Of a stretch of 64,000 nucleotides of DNA, positions 36,130 to 47,781 are shown piece by piece (position 1 is the first letter of the stretch; every line of letters begins with the position of its first letter). The notes below the pieces were generated by a model. The model saw only the letters and a list, made by a program, of their open reading frames with translations. It had not been told where the DNA came from and searched no databases. Location: positions 2,441,722 through 2,505,721 of the forward strand of contig OX422188.1 of the NCBI GenBank assembly GCA_949130485.1. Direction: 5' to 3'. A program made the position numbers and the translations under genes. Source of the stretch: Agelas oroides (Eukaryota; Porifera; Demospongiae; Agelasida; Agelasidae).

Positions 36130-37480
36130 ATGATATTCATAACAGTGAAAAATTACGTAACCCTTTCTGGAGTGGAAGTGCTATATTGAATGCGGCACCG
36201 TTGTATGTGTCTTGCAAAAACCCGCACCCACAGTCGAAATTTTGGCCAATAGCCTAACAACGCACATCAAATTGAAGCACTTTCGTTCTACTTTTCAATT
36301 CTGCTGGTAAGAACAATCATTTTCTACCTTTTTTTTTGTGTTTTAGCCGGTTTTTTTTGTTTTTACAAATTTCACTGGACTTCTAAAGTATATGCAACTT
36401 TTACCATGGGAAATAGGTTTCTTGGGGTGCAGATATCAATTATTTGGGTTGTATTTGCCGTCAAAACAGTCACACTACTGTGGAAACCAGCAAAAGCTCA
36501 GGACATTGCAAGCGAGTGTCACTCCAGTACAGTCATTTGCTGCTGAAACTTACTTTATTCCCATTAGGATTACCAAAGGACCTCAGCTGATCTCAGAAAT
36601 AATCATTCCACTCCTGATACCTGAGTGGTGGAGGCTGTGTGCTGACCTAAGAACTGCATAGGCTTGTGTGTGTGGCAACGAGTCTGTTCATGTATAATAG
36701 AGCTAAAGAGTGTATGAAATCCACAACTGTAGCTGCTGGGAGATAAAGTGGGCCCACAGAATGATGAAGAAGAGAAGGGAGTGTTTGCAGTTGCAAAGAA
36801 GATGGACTATTAAGAGATGCGCAAACAAGAATGTGATGGTGAATGACCAGTGACTGGGTTGAAGGCAATAGGTGGACAAGCCGTACTGCCCTTCCTAGAG
36901 ACTCAAGGCACTAAGGTGCAGACTATGATGACCATGCATGTTGGTGACTCCTGTCTGCAGGTTTGGGGACTCACTGGTAGCTACACTTAGACTCATCAGC
37001 CAAAACAAACATCATTTTCATCATCAGAGTCATCCCTATAGACAGCTCTTGAAAGAAACAAACTTTAAACATCTACCATAATATGCGCTGATTACCACTG
37101 CTGTGAGCTGTTGTGCTCCAAAAAAGGCTAGGATATCATAGCACAGGACTGATTTAGATCCCCAGAAAATTTAAAACTGGATGAGGTATTGTATGTACTT
37201 GATCTTTAAATGATGTTGCACGGTGCCACCCTCTCCACTGAATTTTGTTGTAAAAAGTGGGTACGGTACCATTTGACTTCCGAAAGCCATATCTTGGGGT
37301 AAAATATAGGTAACCCAGGCAACATGCATAATGTTCAATTGCCCTAAGGCTGCTCTTTAAGCCTGTGTTAATAACTTTTTTCGATTGCGAAATTTTGTTT
37401 TTTCTTTGGACACGCTATCCCAAGAACAAAATGGCCGCTAGCCACGTGGTCCAGATTCATACGCATGCGCGTTTTCCGTG
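36130..37480. other. Intergenic stretch, no supported gene
   Basis: One open frame at 36392-36661 shows no motif or splice context I can support. The rest shows no repeat or exon structure. Confidence 0.35.
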
Positions 37481-37488
37481 GAGTAAAA

Positions 37489-37610
37489 AATGGCCGACTT
37501 ATCATGTAGCCGTACCAACAGGAAACGCTTTAGCTTCGCAATGAAGCATTTTCAGAAAAAATCGCTTAAAACTTTCGACCTTCATCCGCCGCTGAGGTTA
37601 GTATCGTTTG
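37489..37610 (+). CDS. Possible first coding exon, unknown gene
   Basis: In a locally CpG-rich segment an ATG opens MADLSCSRTNRKRFSFAMKH and reaches a good donor (CTGAG|GTTAGT) about 120 bp later. A GC-rich flank with GCATGCGC precedes it, as at many animal promoters. The obvious next acceptor at about 37760 does not continue the frame, so the gene is not established. Confidence 0.25.
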
Positions 37611-38428
37611 TGGCACGAATAATCACGTGCAAAGTGAGATGTTGAGTAACAGACACACACACACACAGACAGACACACAGACAGAGTACTGTAACCCTCG
37701 CTGCGCATGCGTGCCGAGGGTTAATTATAAACTGATTATTGGATTCCAATGCCGACAGGAAATGGGGAAAATCCCCAATTTTACGGACAGTGAATGGTTG
37801 AAGACTCCCAAAACTGACTGTGCGCTAAAAAGTTTAACAAGACAAAGAAGTCTATCAGCTTAGATTCCAGGTTTGTTGACCTTGAAAGTACAGGGTTCTT
37901 TGCCACCTTAAAGGAGACTGCTGAAGTAAGGATATGTGGTTAATCTGTTCAGTAATGTGCCTAATAAAATCTGGGAAATTTGCAGTCTTGCTGTAGTGAC
38001 CCAACCCGTGCAAGACTTGATGCGGTGTGGCACGGAATGTTGCGGCTACCCGCAAATTACTACGCTTGCGCAGTCGCGATGAAGCACGTTAGAAGTGCAA
38101 CAGGACGCTAGAAAGCACTATTAGGCGTGCTTTGACAACACGCTTCCTAACGCCCCTTCACGCCTCAATTGTAGAACGCAAACACGCATATATACGCTTG
38201 CTTGTACAGGGCCTAGATGTTGAAGGATTACTCACTGCGCAGGACGTAAAGGGTGTCAGGTGGCTAAGTCTTTCAAAAATGCATGGATACCGTAGTTGAG
38301 GTAGGTGCATATATATGACTAATTAGTCTAATACCATGAAACCAAATGTTCAGCAAAAGAATTAGTGTATAATCCTAAGTATAGTATAGCTACTTCACAA
38401 GAGGGTGGCACAAAACTACTTATATACC

Positions 38429-38982
38429 TTCTAGAATCCTCTGCAGCAGTGTTTCCAAGGATAGTGAGATAAATGTCTCAACACTGCTTCCTGCACATTC
38501 ATTCCTTTCACACTGAGACATGTTTGGGAGTAATTTATGGCAATAATACTGCAATTGTGGTTGTGACTCGGGGAAAAGTTTCACGAAAAAGCTTTTCAGG
38601 GTAAATACGCTGCTCAGAAGTTTTGCTCCAGCAGGTAAAAGTGCAAGTAGGCAGATCAATCCTCCGAGGTTAACAGACTATGCCTTACTGCAAATTGAAA
38701 GATAAGCAAGTAGGCGTAAAACACTGATATATTGGCGGATTCATACAAAGGTTCCGCACACGCCTCAGAGAATAGCTCATTGTGGTAGCAACATCCGTTT
38801 GGATGCTGTTTTCGTTGAGTACAGGGTTGGTCTTCGAAGGAAGTTTCATGATCTTCAGTTGCTGTACAAAAGGAGTCACCGAGGAGGTCAGTGTAACTGT
38901 AAGATTCTGTTAACGACTGAGGAGGATTCGTCACTTGGAATGTCGCTGAGAAAGGCAGTCTGAGACAGTTGTGATTTCCAAT
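38429..38982 (-). pseudogene. Transposon-associated protein fragment
   Basis: The minus strand gives PLYESANISVFYAYLLIFQ, then, after a one-base shift near 38660, LICLLALLPAGAKLLSSVFT and LKSFFVKLFPESQ with later Cys residues (YYCHKL...QCERNEC). From memory this resembles the N-terminal part of widespread uncharacterised transposon proteins of early animals (form LYPGANISV...LKKFF, then a Cys cluster). An acceptor-like CTGCAG lies at the upstream end and a donor-like GAAGGTATAT downstream. No catalytic core is visible. Confidence 0.45.
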
Positions 38983-40499
38983 CTGCAGATTTGCTACTCG
39001 AGGGAATACCAGAGACAGAGTCTGTCTCCCAAGTGAAGCAAGTCAATCCCGAAGAATTCGTGTTTGACTTCGTTTTTAATTATGTGACTCAAAGCACATG
39101 CACGTCACTTGCCGTTTCTGAGACGAGTTCAGACACGCATGCAAAGTTCATTGTGGGCTCCAATCTCAGATGTACGAGACATATCTTCTTATGATCGCAA
39201 TGGTTGCTGAAAGGAAGGAGGAAAGGGCAAGGAGTAGACAGATCAAAGGTATGTAAAAACAGGGGTTTCACATATTATTTCACGTACATAGATGTGGATG
39301 TAGGTATAATACATACGTTTCATCACATACTGCATAGATCTCCACTTCGTTGTACTGTGGTTAGGAGAGGATGAGAAGCTTTACGATACAATTCAGGCAA
39401 AGCAAATTGTTGAGTCTGATGTTCTGTCCCTGATTGCAGTGCAAAGCAGTGTATAGTGGTACAGCATATGATGTCAAGGTGATTGCTAAAGGTAAGGTTC
39501 GCTTGAAATTAGTTGTTGCAGAATTGCCTGGCAACACCAATTTAAAATTTTGCTGGTTTAAATATACCTGTATAAATGTTGCTGCACTTGTTTTTAATCA
39601 AAAAGCATTAAATATAGTTAGAAATCTTATTGGTACTTTGTATTAATATTCATTGCAATAATGATCCAGTGAATCCCAATAACATTTTCAAGGTACTACT
39701 ACCACAACAATTAGTCTTGGAACCAGACCCTCGAAAGTTGAAAGGAGGGTCTGGTGAACCGTGTGGGATGAAAGTGTACACTGCGGAATGTTAAAAATTG
39801 CTGAACCTACCGTAACCAGTGGAGCTTCTGCTGAACCAGACACATGTAGAATTCTATGTGAGTGTTATGCACTAATTGTATACTTCAGGACATAATCACA
39901 GCTACCTAAGTCTTGACTACCCAAGTCTTTTGACTGCAGCATTTGTTGCTTTTTTGTGCATACAATCTGCACATCAAAATCAAATGAAATAACTTGGTAA
40001 CACAAAATCACAGTCATCAAAAATTTTGCAGATCCATCCTACATGGGTTTGAGCATCATTGCTTTACCTCAAAATCACTGGAAGTAGTCATTATGAACAG
40101 TAAACTAAGATGTTCAATGTACACATAGCCGACAAAGTTACCTTCTTTTCCATTCAACATTGGAGTCCTGTCACCACTGACATTTCAAGTTATCCGAGCA
40201 ATAAGTTACCATGTTACTGTTCTGCCAGATATAGTTATGGCAAAGTCATCAGTGTTGAACTGAATTGAAATAATTATACTTATATGAGAAAGGACTACAC
40301 AGAAGGACCTAGCCTGTATTAAGTGCTCTCTGCAACAGTTAAGCTACTCTAAATATACAAACACTATTGTTAGGTGCCATGCACTGAAAAATCTTTCTCT
40401 CTGAGTGAGTCATTTTGCACTAATCGGAAGTGTGCTTTGCCTTGTACTCAGGCTCTTGGTGGGTGGGGAGAAAAAGAGCCTGGTATCTACTGTTTGCAG

Positions 40500-41323
40500 T
40501 GAGTCTGTTTCGAACGCACTGACACTGAGGGGTGGACATGAGACCGAAGAAACTGCTCGTTTCCTTCTGATGATGGACACGTTTTTCGACTGTCTAAATG
40601 TCCGTAACTTCACCCATGGAATCCGTGCAGCCAAACCATTTCAAATGCCGTACTGGAGTGCAGATGATCAGAGGGTGAAGGTATGTAAGTAAACAATCAG
40701 TGGGGTATATCTTCAATGACACTCACTATGGGCCCTGGGAATGTAACATTGCCTTTCATTTTTCTTTGATAGTGGATCCATGAGGAGTTCCTGCCGTATC
40801 TGGATGACCGGAAGAAGTCAGTTGGTGAAAGGCCAGGCTACACAAAGGCCCAAAAGTGGAGAATGTTGCTGAGCTCAGAAACACTGTTGGGGCTGAAGAT
40901 CACAGGTGTGATACATTCATCAGCTAGACATTTGATGTAGTTGCCAGTGCTGTTTTTGCCAGTTAATCTTCATACACAATGTTTAAGTACAGACTACATC
41001 TGGCACGATACAGCTAACTCGTTTATTGGCCTGGTGGAGTACATCGTCATCCTACCTGATGTCAAAGTGTTCCTGAGCCAGTGAATCTGCCAAGATCCTC
41101 TTGAAAACGTTTTTGGGTGTCAGCGTGGTGGAACTCATGATATTCGAATATGCAAGAGTTCCAGAAAAATATGCAAGCCCTGAGAGTGATCAACTCTTTT
41201 GCCAGGGGACCAGCGAAAGGGAATTGCCGAGGTTTCAGTGGTGACTACGCTGAAATTGATATGCAAAAAGAGAACAAACCATTACCAAAGCATAAGACAA
41301 TTCAATCTAAACATAAATTGTAA
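40500..41323 (+). pseudogene. P-element/THAP9-like transposase, C-terminal exons, degraded
   Basis: Exons 40500-40680, 40773-40905 and 41014-41323 have GT..AG borders and compatible phases. They encode SVSNALTLRGGHETEETARF, FFDCLNVRNFTHGI, KSVGERPGYTKAQKW, LLSSETLLGLKIT, then QDPLENVFGCQRGGTHD and KGNCRGF. This matches the conserved C-terminal part of P-element-like transposases (the THAP9 relatives of animals). TGA at 41082-41084 and a one-base shift near 41142 break the last exon. The N-terminal THAP domain and catalytic half are not seen to the left. Confidence 0.7.
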
Positions 41324-41459
41324 TACTCTTATCATGTATTCTTATCTTGTAATGTTGTCATAATACGAAGTAACTATGTTTTATATACACTATGCAACAA
41401 TGTCTATTAACAAGGACAACTAATGCATAAAGTAGTAGATCATTTACTGTCATTGGATA

Positions 41460-42295
41460 TTAGCTTCTTTTGTAATCCTTTGGACTCTTTGCACTGGTGG
41501 ACTTGAATTTTTCAACCCATGCGCTAGCATATGAAAATCCTCGTATTGTAACCCACATTTTCACAACCTGTTCCAGTAGTGCTTCAGCCTCCTCTTCCTC
41601 CCAGTCACATGCCACAATAGACCAATGGAATTGAACATCCTCATTCTTCAGAATGTGCTCTGTGACTTTATGCACAAAGTTTGGAGGCTTTTGGGATTGT
41701 AAGTGTTTCCGGAGTTCCAGCTCCATTGCAACCATCGCTTGAAAAGTACTTTCATTGATGTGCTTTAGGCTGCCTCTATCAATTAAATTCAGCCACTCCT
41801 CTGCTGTTCCTCCTTCCTCGTTACCGTCATCCAGTAGATCTAACAGGCACAACTGCAGCTCGTCTTTGAGTGGATGTACAGACTTCTTCAGCTTCTTTGA
41901 TAAAGCTCTTGGGATATAGCCTGCCGCATATCTTAGAGCATTCAGCTCTTGCGTTGTGATCGAAGGCTGCTGTTCTGCACCTGCACTCTGGCTTACTGAG
42001 CACTCTCTTTCACAAGCTTCTCCAAGACTGCATTTCCAATACTTTGAACGCTTGTGGCAATCGGTGACTGAGTGTGAAAGGCATCATCACCTATCACAGC
42101 CTGCACACTGGCTGCGAGGTAGCTGAAAGCTAAAAAAAATAGTACAGCAGTGATATAAATACACTAAAACTAATACCAACACTAAATTGATAAAAGGTAA
42201 ACGCTCATACCTTGAACAGACTGGTCATGAAGAGCCATCACTTTGCGCACACTCTCGTTTGAGCTGACAAATGTACTCCAAATAACGCCAACCGT
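41460..42295 (-). pseudogene. Uncharacterised protein convergent with the P-like transposase
   Basis: Exons 42295-42211 and 42129-41460 join across GT..AG in phase 1. The first gives SNESVRKVMALHDQSVQ. The second gives SYLAASVQAVIGDDAFH, then, after TAA at 41993-41995 and a one-base shift, ALRYAAGYIPRALSKKLKK, DELQLCLLDLLDDGNEE, EEWLNLIDRGSL, MWVTIRGFSYASAWVEKFK and a stop at 41460. I recall similar proteins next to or within P-like and related transposons in early animals. It may be the second ORF of the same element. The frame is nearly intact over its last 180 codons. Confidence 0.55.
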
Positions 42296-42673
42296 CTACA
42301 TTTATTAAAAGTTAATCGAAATCTCGAAGCGCTTCCGGTGCAACACGGGCTGGACGTGTGAGTACATGATAATTGGCAGTGTTTCCAATCCCGGGGAGGT
42401 ATATTATCTATGCAGAAATGGAGTCCCTACAAGGTGAAAGGAGCGTTTTCTATTCCCATTTGTGCAAGAAAGCAGACAAATGGTCCACCTGGCATTGACC
42501 AGGGCTTTTCTACAGCCAGCTGCAACAGCCGCCATGCATTGTCACCCAGAGGGGTACACCCACCCACCTCCCCCTGTCCCACCCTTACTGCTAGCGCAGA
42601 ACCTATTTTCAAAACAGATTGCGCCAACTGATAACATGCGGCCAAAGTCAGTTGACGCCAAAAAGTGTCATCG

Positions 42674-43945
42674 GTGGTTAAAGTCCAAACTTACATATAT
42701 AACTACTTTCTTAACTACATGTACACGATGCCTTGTCTTTGGTGTCAGAAACGTTACCGAATGAAATGAAAAACAAACTAGAGCCAGTGAAGAATGTCTC
42801 AATGTACTACAAGAGCAACTTGTAAGACATTGGAGTATTGGGTGAAAGCCCTTTGTATCTGACATCAAAATATGTGGCCATCCCTGGTAGGTTTCCCATT
42901 TCTAAGTTTGGCAGAAGTGACATCTGAAAGTTTGGCTTGTGCTAATACAATGGGTCATATATTTACATTTGTATGGGTGACATTTTAGATAACTGGAAGA
43001 GTGTAGATTTGCATGTTTTCAGTCCTCCTGACATGTACTTTTTGTGTCTTAACTTCATTTTCTTAATTGTGTTTTTAGGTGATATATATCCGTGTATCAT
43101 GTAGGTAACTGAATATACACTTACATACATGCCCATTCAAACACTACATGTACATACACATTGACACACACACACACACAATTAAAGGATTGCTAAAGCA
43201 GCTGGTATGGAGTACCTTTGTGATGATCTACTAGAGCATTTTTGTTCTAAAATGTGTCCATCGATTGTGGCATTACAAGTTGACAACCAGACAACCAGCC
43301 TCCAGTAGCCTCCAGTATGATGTAGCAGCCTTTCACCTGTAAGGGTCCTGTTGTGTCTCTGGATGAGTTTGGGCAAGAACTACTTGACTGCTGTGTTAAA
43401 GTCATACTTTCGTGACAATGCCCTGTCTTTGGTGTCACAAATGTTCATGAATGAACCGAAAAACCAACTAGAGCCAGTGAAAGAATGTCTCAATGTACTA
43501 CAAGAGCAACTTGTAAGACATTTGAGTATTGGGTGAAAGCCCTTTGTATCTGACATCAAATTAAAGGATTGCTAAAGCAGCTGGTACGGAGTACCTTTGT
43601 GATGATCTACTAGAGCATTTTTGCTCTAAAATGTGTCCATCGATTGTGGCATTACAAGTTGACAACCAGACAACCAGCCTCCAGTAGCCTCCAGTATGAC
43701 GTAGCAGCCTTTCACCTGTAAGGCTCCTGTTGTGTCTCTGGATGAGTTTGGGCAAGAACTAGTTGACTGCTGTGTTAAAGTCCAAACTTACATATATAGC
43801 TACTTTCTTAACTACATGTACAGGATGCCCTGTCTTTGGTGTCAGAAATGTTCACGAATGAACTGAAAAAAAAACAACAACTAGAGCCAGTGAAAGAATG
43901 TCTCAATGTACTACAAGAGTAACTTGTAAGACATTGGAGTATTGT
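42674..43945. repeat. Tandem duplication, unit about 379 bp, with a partial third copy
   Basis: Unit 43181-43559 repeats from 43560 with near identity (ATTAAAGGATTGCTAAAGCA and CAACTAGAGCCAGTGAAAGA in both). The last 200 bp of the unit also occur at 42674-42870. No intact frame crosses the units; this is probably degenerate duplicated exon or transposon sequence. Confidence 0.8.
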
Positions 43946-44153
43946 AATTCAGGTTGAGTAGCAAGTCAGACTTATGAATGAAGTGTATCTGAATGTTAGT
44001 GTTTACATATATCTATACAGGAAACCTAAGTGTCTAGCAATGGTCCTGATCCAGTGGGAGATAAACTTGCACAACTGATCAAAGATTCCCAGGATATGAT
44101 TATAGTAAAAATGCTTGTTTGTCAAAATTAATTAACATCTCTCACCATAACAG

Positions 44154-44838
44154 AACTCAGACTCTACCCCCTTTGAAAGTTCCTTCACGTCTTCACCAGC
44201 ATCACCCTCACCTCCCTCGTCATCACCACCCAAGCCTATCAAACTTCCATTGCCACCCTCACCTCTAAAACCATTAACACTCACATCATCTACACCCAGA
44301 CCACCAATACCCAAACCACTAACACCCAAACCACCAACACCCACATCATCAACACCCACACCATCAATATCCACACCATCGACATCCGAACCACCAATCC
44401 CCAAACCACCAACACCCAATACTACATATGCAAACGGTAAAAGTTTGTATGTACACCAACTAATATATTTTTAAAATTTAATTCACATTTGTAGGTGGAG
44501 TATCTTCACATCAGGAGTGTGCGTCTGAGATTAAAATCGCCCAAAAAGCTCCCGATGCATACCGAATGGCAAGGAAACTGTTGCCTGAGTTTTTTTACAC
44601 CTGAAGAGCTTGTTACCTGCTCGTGCGTACCACCAAAGCTGGGCAAAACAGAGCGCCCAAGGGCTGACATGGGAAAGATGGACCTGCTTTTAGGTATGTA
44701 TAGACATTGGTTTGTATGTAATATGTACTCCAAGATATTTATTCTGAATTGTGTTTACCCACAGCCGGATTAGTAGACCATGCAGCTTTGTTACCTGATT
44801 TTGTCGCACAGAACAGAAGGGAAGATACTGGCTTCTGA
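44154..44838 (+). CDS. BEN-domain protein, 3' exons, one frameshift
   Basis: Exons 44154-44436, 44495-44693 and 44765-44838 (stop TGA). The first is low-complexity, with Pro/Thr/Ser repeats (PKPPTPTSSTPTPSISTPST). The second has YRMARKLLPEF, FTPEELVTCS and GKMDLLL, the arrangement of the first helices of a BEN domain. The last gives AGLVDHAALLPDF and a short tail. BEN domains bind DNA in chromatin and transcription regulators and occur in many animal and viral proteins. A T7 run (44590-44596) puts the reading one base out of frame; with six T the frame and the phase of the next splice both fit. Upstream exons are not identified. Confidence 0.62.
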
Positions 44839-45640
44839 TGGCCCTCTGGGCAAGACTAACTAGACTTTACCTTACTATACAGTATACCTTAAGCCTACTA
44901 TTATTTGCGTGTATTAAATTTAGCAGTTTTGAACTGAACAGAAAAGGCAATGTACTGCCTTCCGAGGTAAACTTAATTATAGGGTGTGGTAACAAACATG
45001 TGGCAAGGCTTCTGTGACAGATGGTTACTGCTAGCTCAACCGCTTGCAGGATGTTGAGGTTTAGCTTTATGTGTGGACTACAAGGATACCACGAGTACCT
45101 CAGCCAAACAAAGAGCTGCAGACATGAGAGAAACAACCCCCACAATCAAAACACAATTGCCGCTTTAAAGCAGCGGTCTAGATTCCTTGGGGAACAACAC
45201 TTTCCCCGAGAAGTCTGTAGGTTCACCAACTATATTAATTTCCAGCAGGAGTAGTAACAGCAAAGGTTTTTGACGCAAATTACTATTTATTATTCATTAC
45301 AAATGTACATAATAGCGTACATCAATTATTAGTTCTAGCGATTTTTAGTGTAAGCGCTAAATTCGCTAAAATTAATACACACAATTAAAAGTAGACCTAA
45401 GATAGCATTCCGCTCTTATTATTGGGGACAAGGCTATATACAGTGACTGTTGTACTTCTGTGACCGCTGTACTTCAGTGATTACTGCACTTACTGATCAG
45501 TTGTTTCAGTGACTGTTACATTTCAGTGATCATTGTATTTCAGTACTAATGTATACGGTACATGCCGTCACACTGCCTTCGGTCGCTCAATAAGCCCTTG
45601 GTAACATGTATGGTATAGTATTACAGACCATATTCTGTTC
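44839..45640. other. Intergenic stretch, no supported gene
   Basis: A frame at 45021-45254 has no recognised motif. AGTGA/TTCAGTGA words recur at 45437-45540 (GTGACTGTTGTACTTC, GTGACCGCTGTACTTC), a weak tandem repeat of about 20 bp. Confidence 0.4.
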
Positions 45641-45649
45641 TCCCAATAG

Positions 45650-45862
45650 GACTCGAAAATCACACTGATGTGGACATCACACAACTTCTTATGCAATCCC
45701 CACATGGTTTCGCTATTATTGTGAGTAATATAAACTTTGTATTCTTTGAACTGACACTGCGGCTGCTACTTTTTTTCAATGTTCGTTTTATGTGCAGCTA
45801 CTATTTGAGGGTGGTGTTCATTGCATTGGAAAATCTGTGGGTATCAACGACAGCAGAATAAG
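45650..45862 (+). CDS. Two orphan internal exons, unknown gene
   Basis: Exon 45650-45720 (VDITQLLMQSPHGFAII, donor GTGAGT) and exon 45798-45862 (LLFEGGVHCIGKSVGINDS, donor GTACGT) are bordered by AG and join in phase 0. Together they give about 46 residues of ordinary-looking protein. They lie about 0.8 kb right of the BEN gene stop on the same strand, so could be part of a separate gene or alternative transcript. I do not recognise the product. Confidence 0.4.
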
Positions 45863-47640
45863 GTACGTATGAGCAGGGTGGTGATACAGCTAGTCCTAGG
45901 GCTACGAAGCCGTTTGCACCACTAGGCAAACCTTCTCACTAATGCGACGACTGGCAGACGCAGGTTAAGCTTTGGCATTTGAGTATATGCAGATGTGACC
46001 TGGTTACTTGATTACATGTACTGTATGGTAGGCACCTTCTACTCAGTTCACGAGAGTGTACTAACATTGCTGGTGTAAATACAGCTGAAGTACATTCCTC
46101 ACTACATAGTGCAGTAGTCTCTAAAACCACATTATTAAGGAGACAATTCACTACATTTGCTTAAATATTTTGCAACTCAAGTAATGCCGCAATGGTGCAA
46201 GTATCATTCTTGGGTGCTTCAACAAAAAGTGGTATCCGCATGCAGGAATACCAAGCTACTTTTAGTACATCAGCTTGGATGAGTCTTACATGAAGACAAC
46301 AAGCTGAGCATTCTTTGTTGAATTGCCATGCTTGCTCTGAGAAGTACGGAGCACTACAACAAGTTTTTCCGGTTTTGTCCTGCTACACTCCCCCATCCAG
46401 GTTGGTTCTTCTTCCTGCACAAGAGGATGTTAAGTCAGTGCCAGAGGTTACATGAACAGTTTTAGGAGAACTCAACAGATCATATCAGGAAAGATTCGGC
46501 CAAGATTTTTCTGATGCAGTTGCTCAATACTGTGGAAAATCAGAAGGTATTGAGAAACGGAAGTCCAAACAGGAGAAGAAGAAACAAGCTTGTCAGACTC
46601 AGTGGAAGGTCGTGATGCAGCAAATGATCGATATGCTTCCACAGCAACCTTGACATTCTTGTTGCAAAATGAGTCAGTAATCCCACAGAAATGTTGAAAG
46701 ACCTTGTGATAGTGAAGTTCAGCAATGAGGGGTCAAGTCACCAAAACCTGCTGAGGCGGCTACATGGATTGATTTCATTGATTTTTGTGACAAATGTGTT
46801 GGTAAGGGGTGTCAAAGGCTACAAACTGTTACAAGTGTACGTATGTAGAGGAACTGGTCCAGGCATAATACTGGTGGTAGGGGGAGCAAACACCTGTTGT
46901 TTGGAGGATGTACTTGTGTTCTTTACAGGGGCTGACCGAGTCCCACACTGGGTTTTGACAAGGATTGTAGTGTCACTTTCCTTCATGATCCAGCAGCAAA
47001 ATCGGCCACCTCAAGCACTCTTGACTTGGAGCTTCGCCTTCCTACTTGTCATGGAGAAGATTACACATCTTTTAAAAGATTTTATGCTTTGGATTACTGA
47101 GTAATCCAAAACTGGACAGTGGAATGGCCTGGGAGTGAAGCTATAATTAACCCTGTAAAATCGCTCGTGAAATTTTCATCACGTCATCAAACCTTCTTCA
47201 AAAATTCAGAACTCTCCAACTTTGCTAGCTCACCAGCTAGCTCTATGTGAATGGTTGCTTGACAATTTTCACTCTGAAGTTTCTGAACATTCAGAAGGTC
47301 TTGTCTTTCACATTGCTCAGGAACAGGAATGATAGCATCTCTGATGCTTGGAAGGAATAGGGTGTTTTTTTTTTTAATATTTAATATGGGACAGCTGGTA
47401 TTATGGGACACTTTACAGTATTTCCACGGAAGTCTGTGTATGAACTAACCTCACATAGAGGAGCTTGAAAAACTTTCGTAGAGGGTGCTTGTGATAAGAG
47501 GCGGGGCTCAGGGAAGTGCGCGCTAACTAGAGAATTGCCAATTATTGCTCACGTGTCATCTTGTTATGACCTGCGGTTCACTGAGTACCAGCTTGCAAGT
47601 CTTACCACAGGCTCTCATGGCTTCAAGTAAGCCTATAGAG
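45863..47640. other. Stretch without established gene
   Basis: Short coding-like passages occur around 46600-46680 (RYASTATLTFLLQNESVIPQ) but stops interrupt them. I cannot assign a family. Probably old transposon remnants. Confidence 0.3.
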
Positions 47641-47656
47641 TGCTTATATATAGTAT

Positions 47657-47709
47657 CTCTCTCTCCCCCCCCTCTCTCTCTTTCTCTCTCTCCCTCTTTC
47701 TCTCTCTCA
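47657..47709. repeat. (CT)n tract
   Basis: Polypyrimidine run of CT with a C6-7 interruption, about 70 bp before the Tigger-like start codon. Confidence 0.9.
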
Positions 47710-47781
47710 ATACTTGAACTTGAGTTGCTATAAATTTGCTGCGTACTAGCTATTTACTATGTTTCCTGCACGACAGGGAAA

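Noticed and set aside
36392..36661. 89-codon plus-strand frame
   Set aside because: No motif, no splice context and no paralogue in the window.
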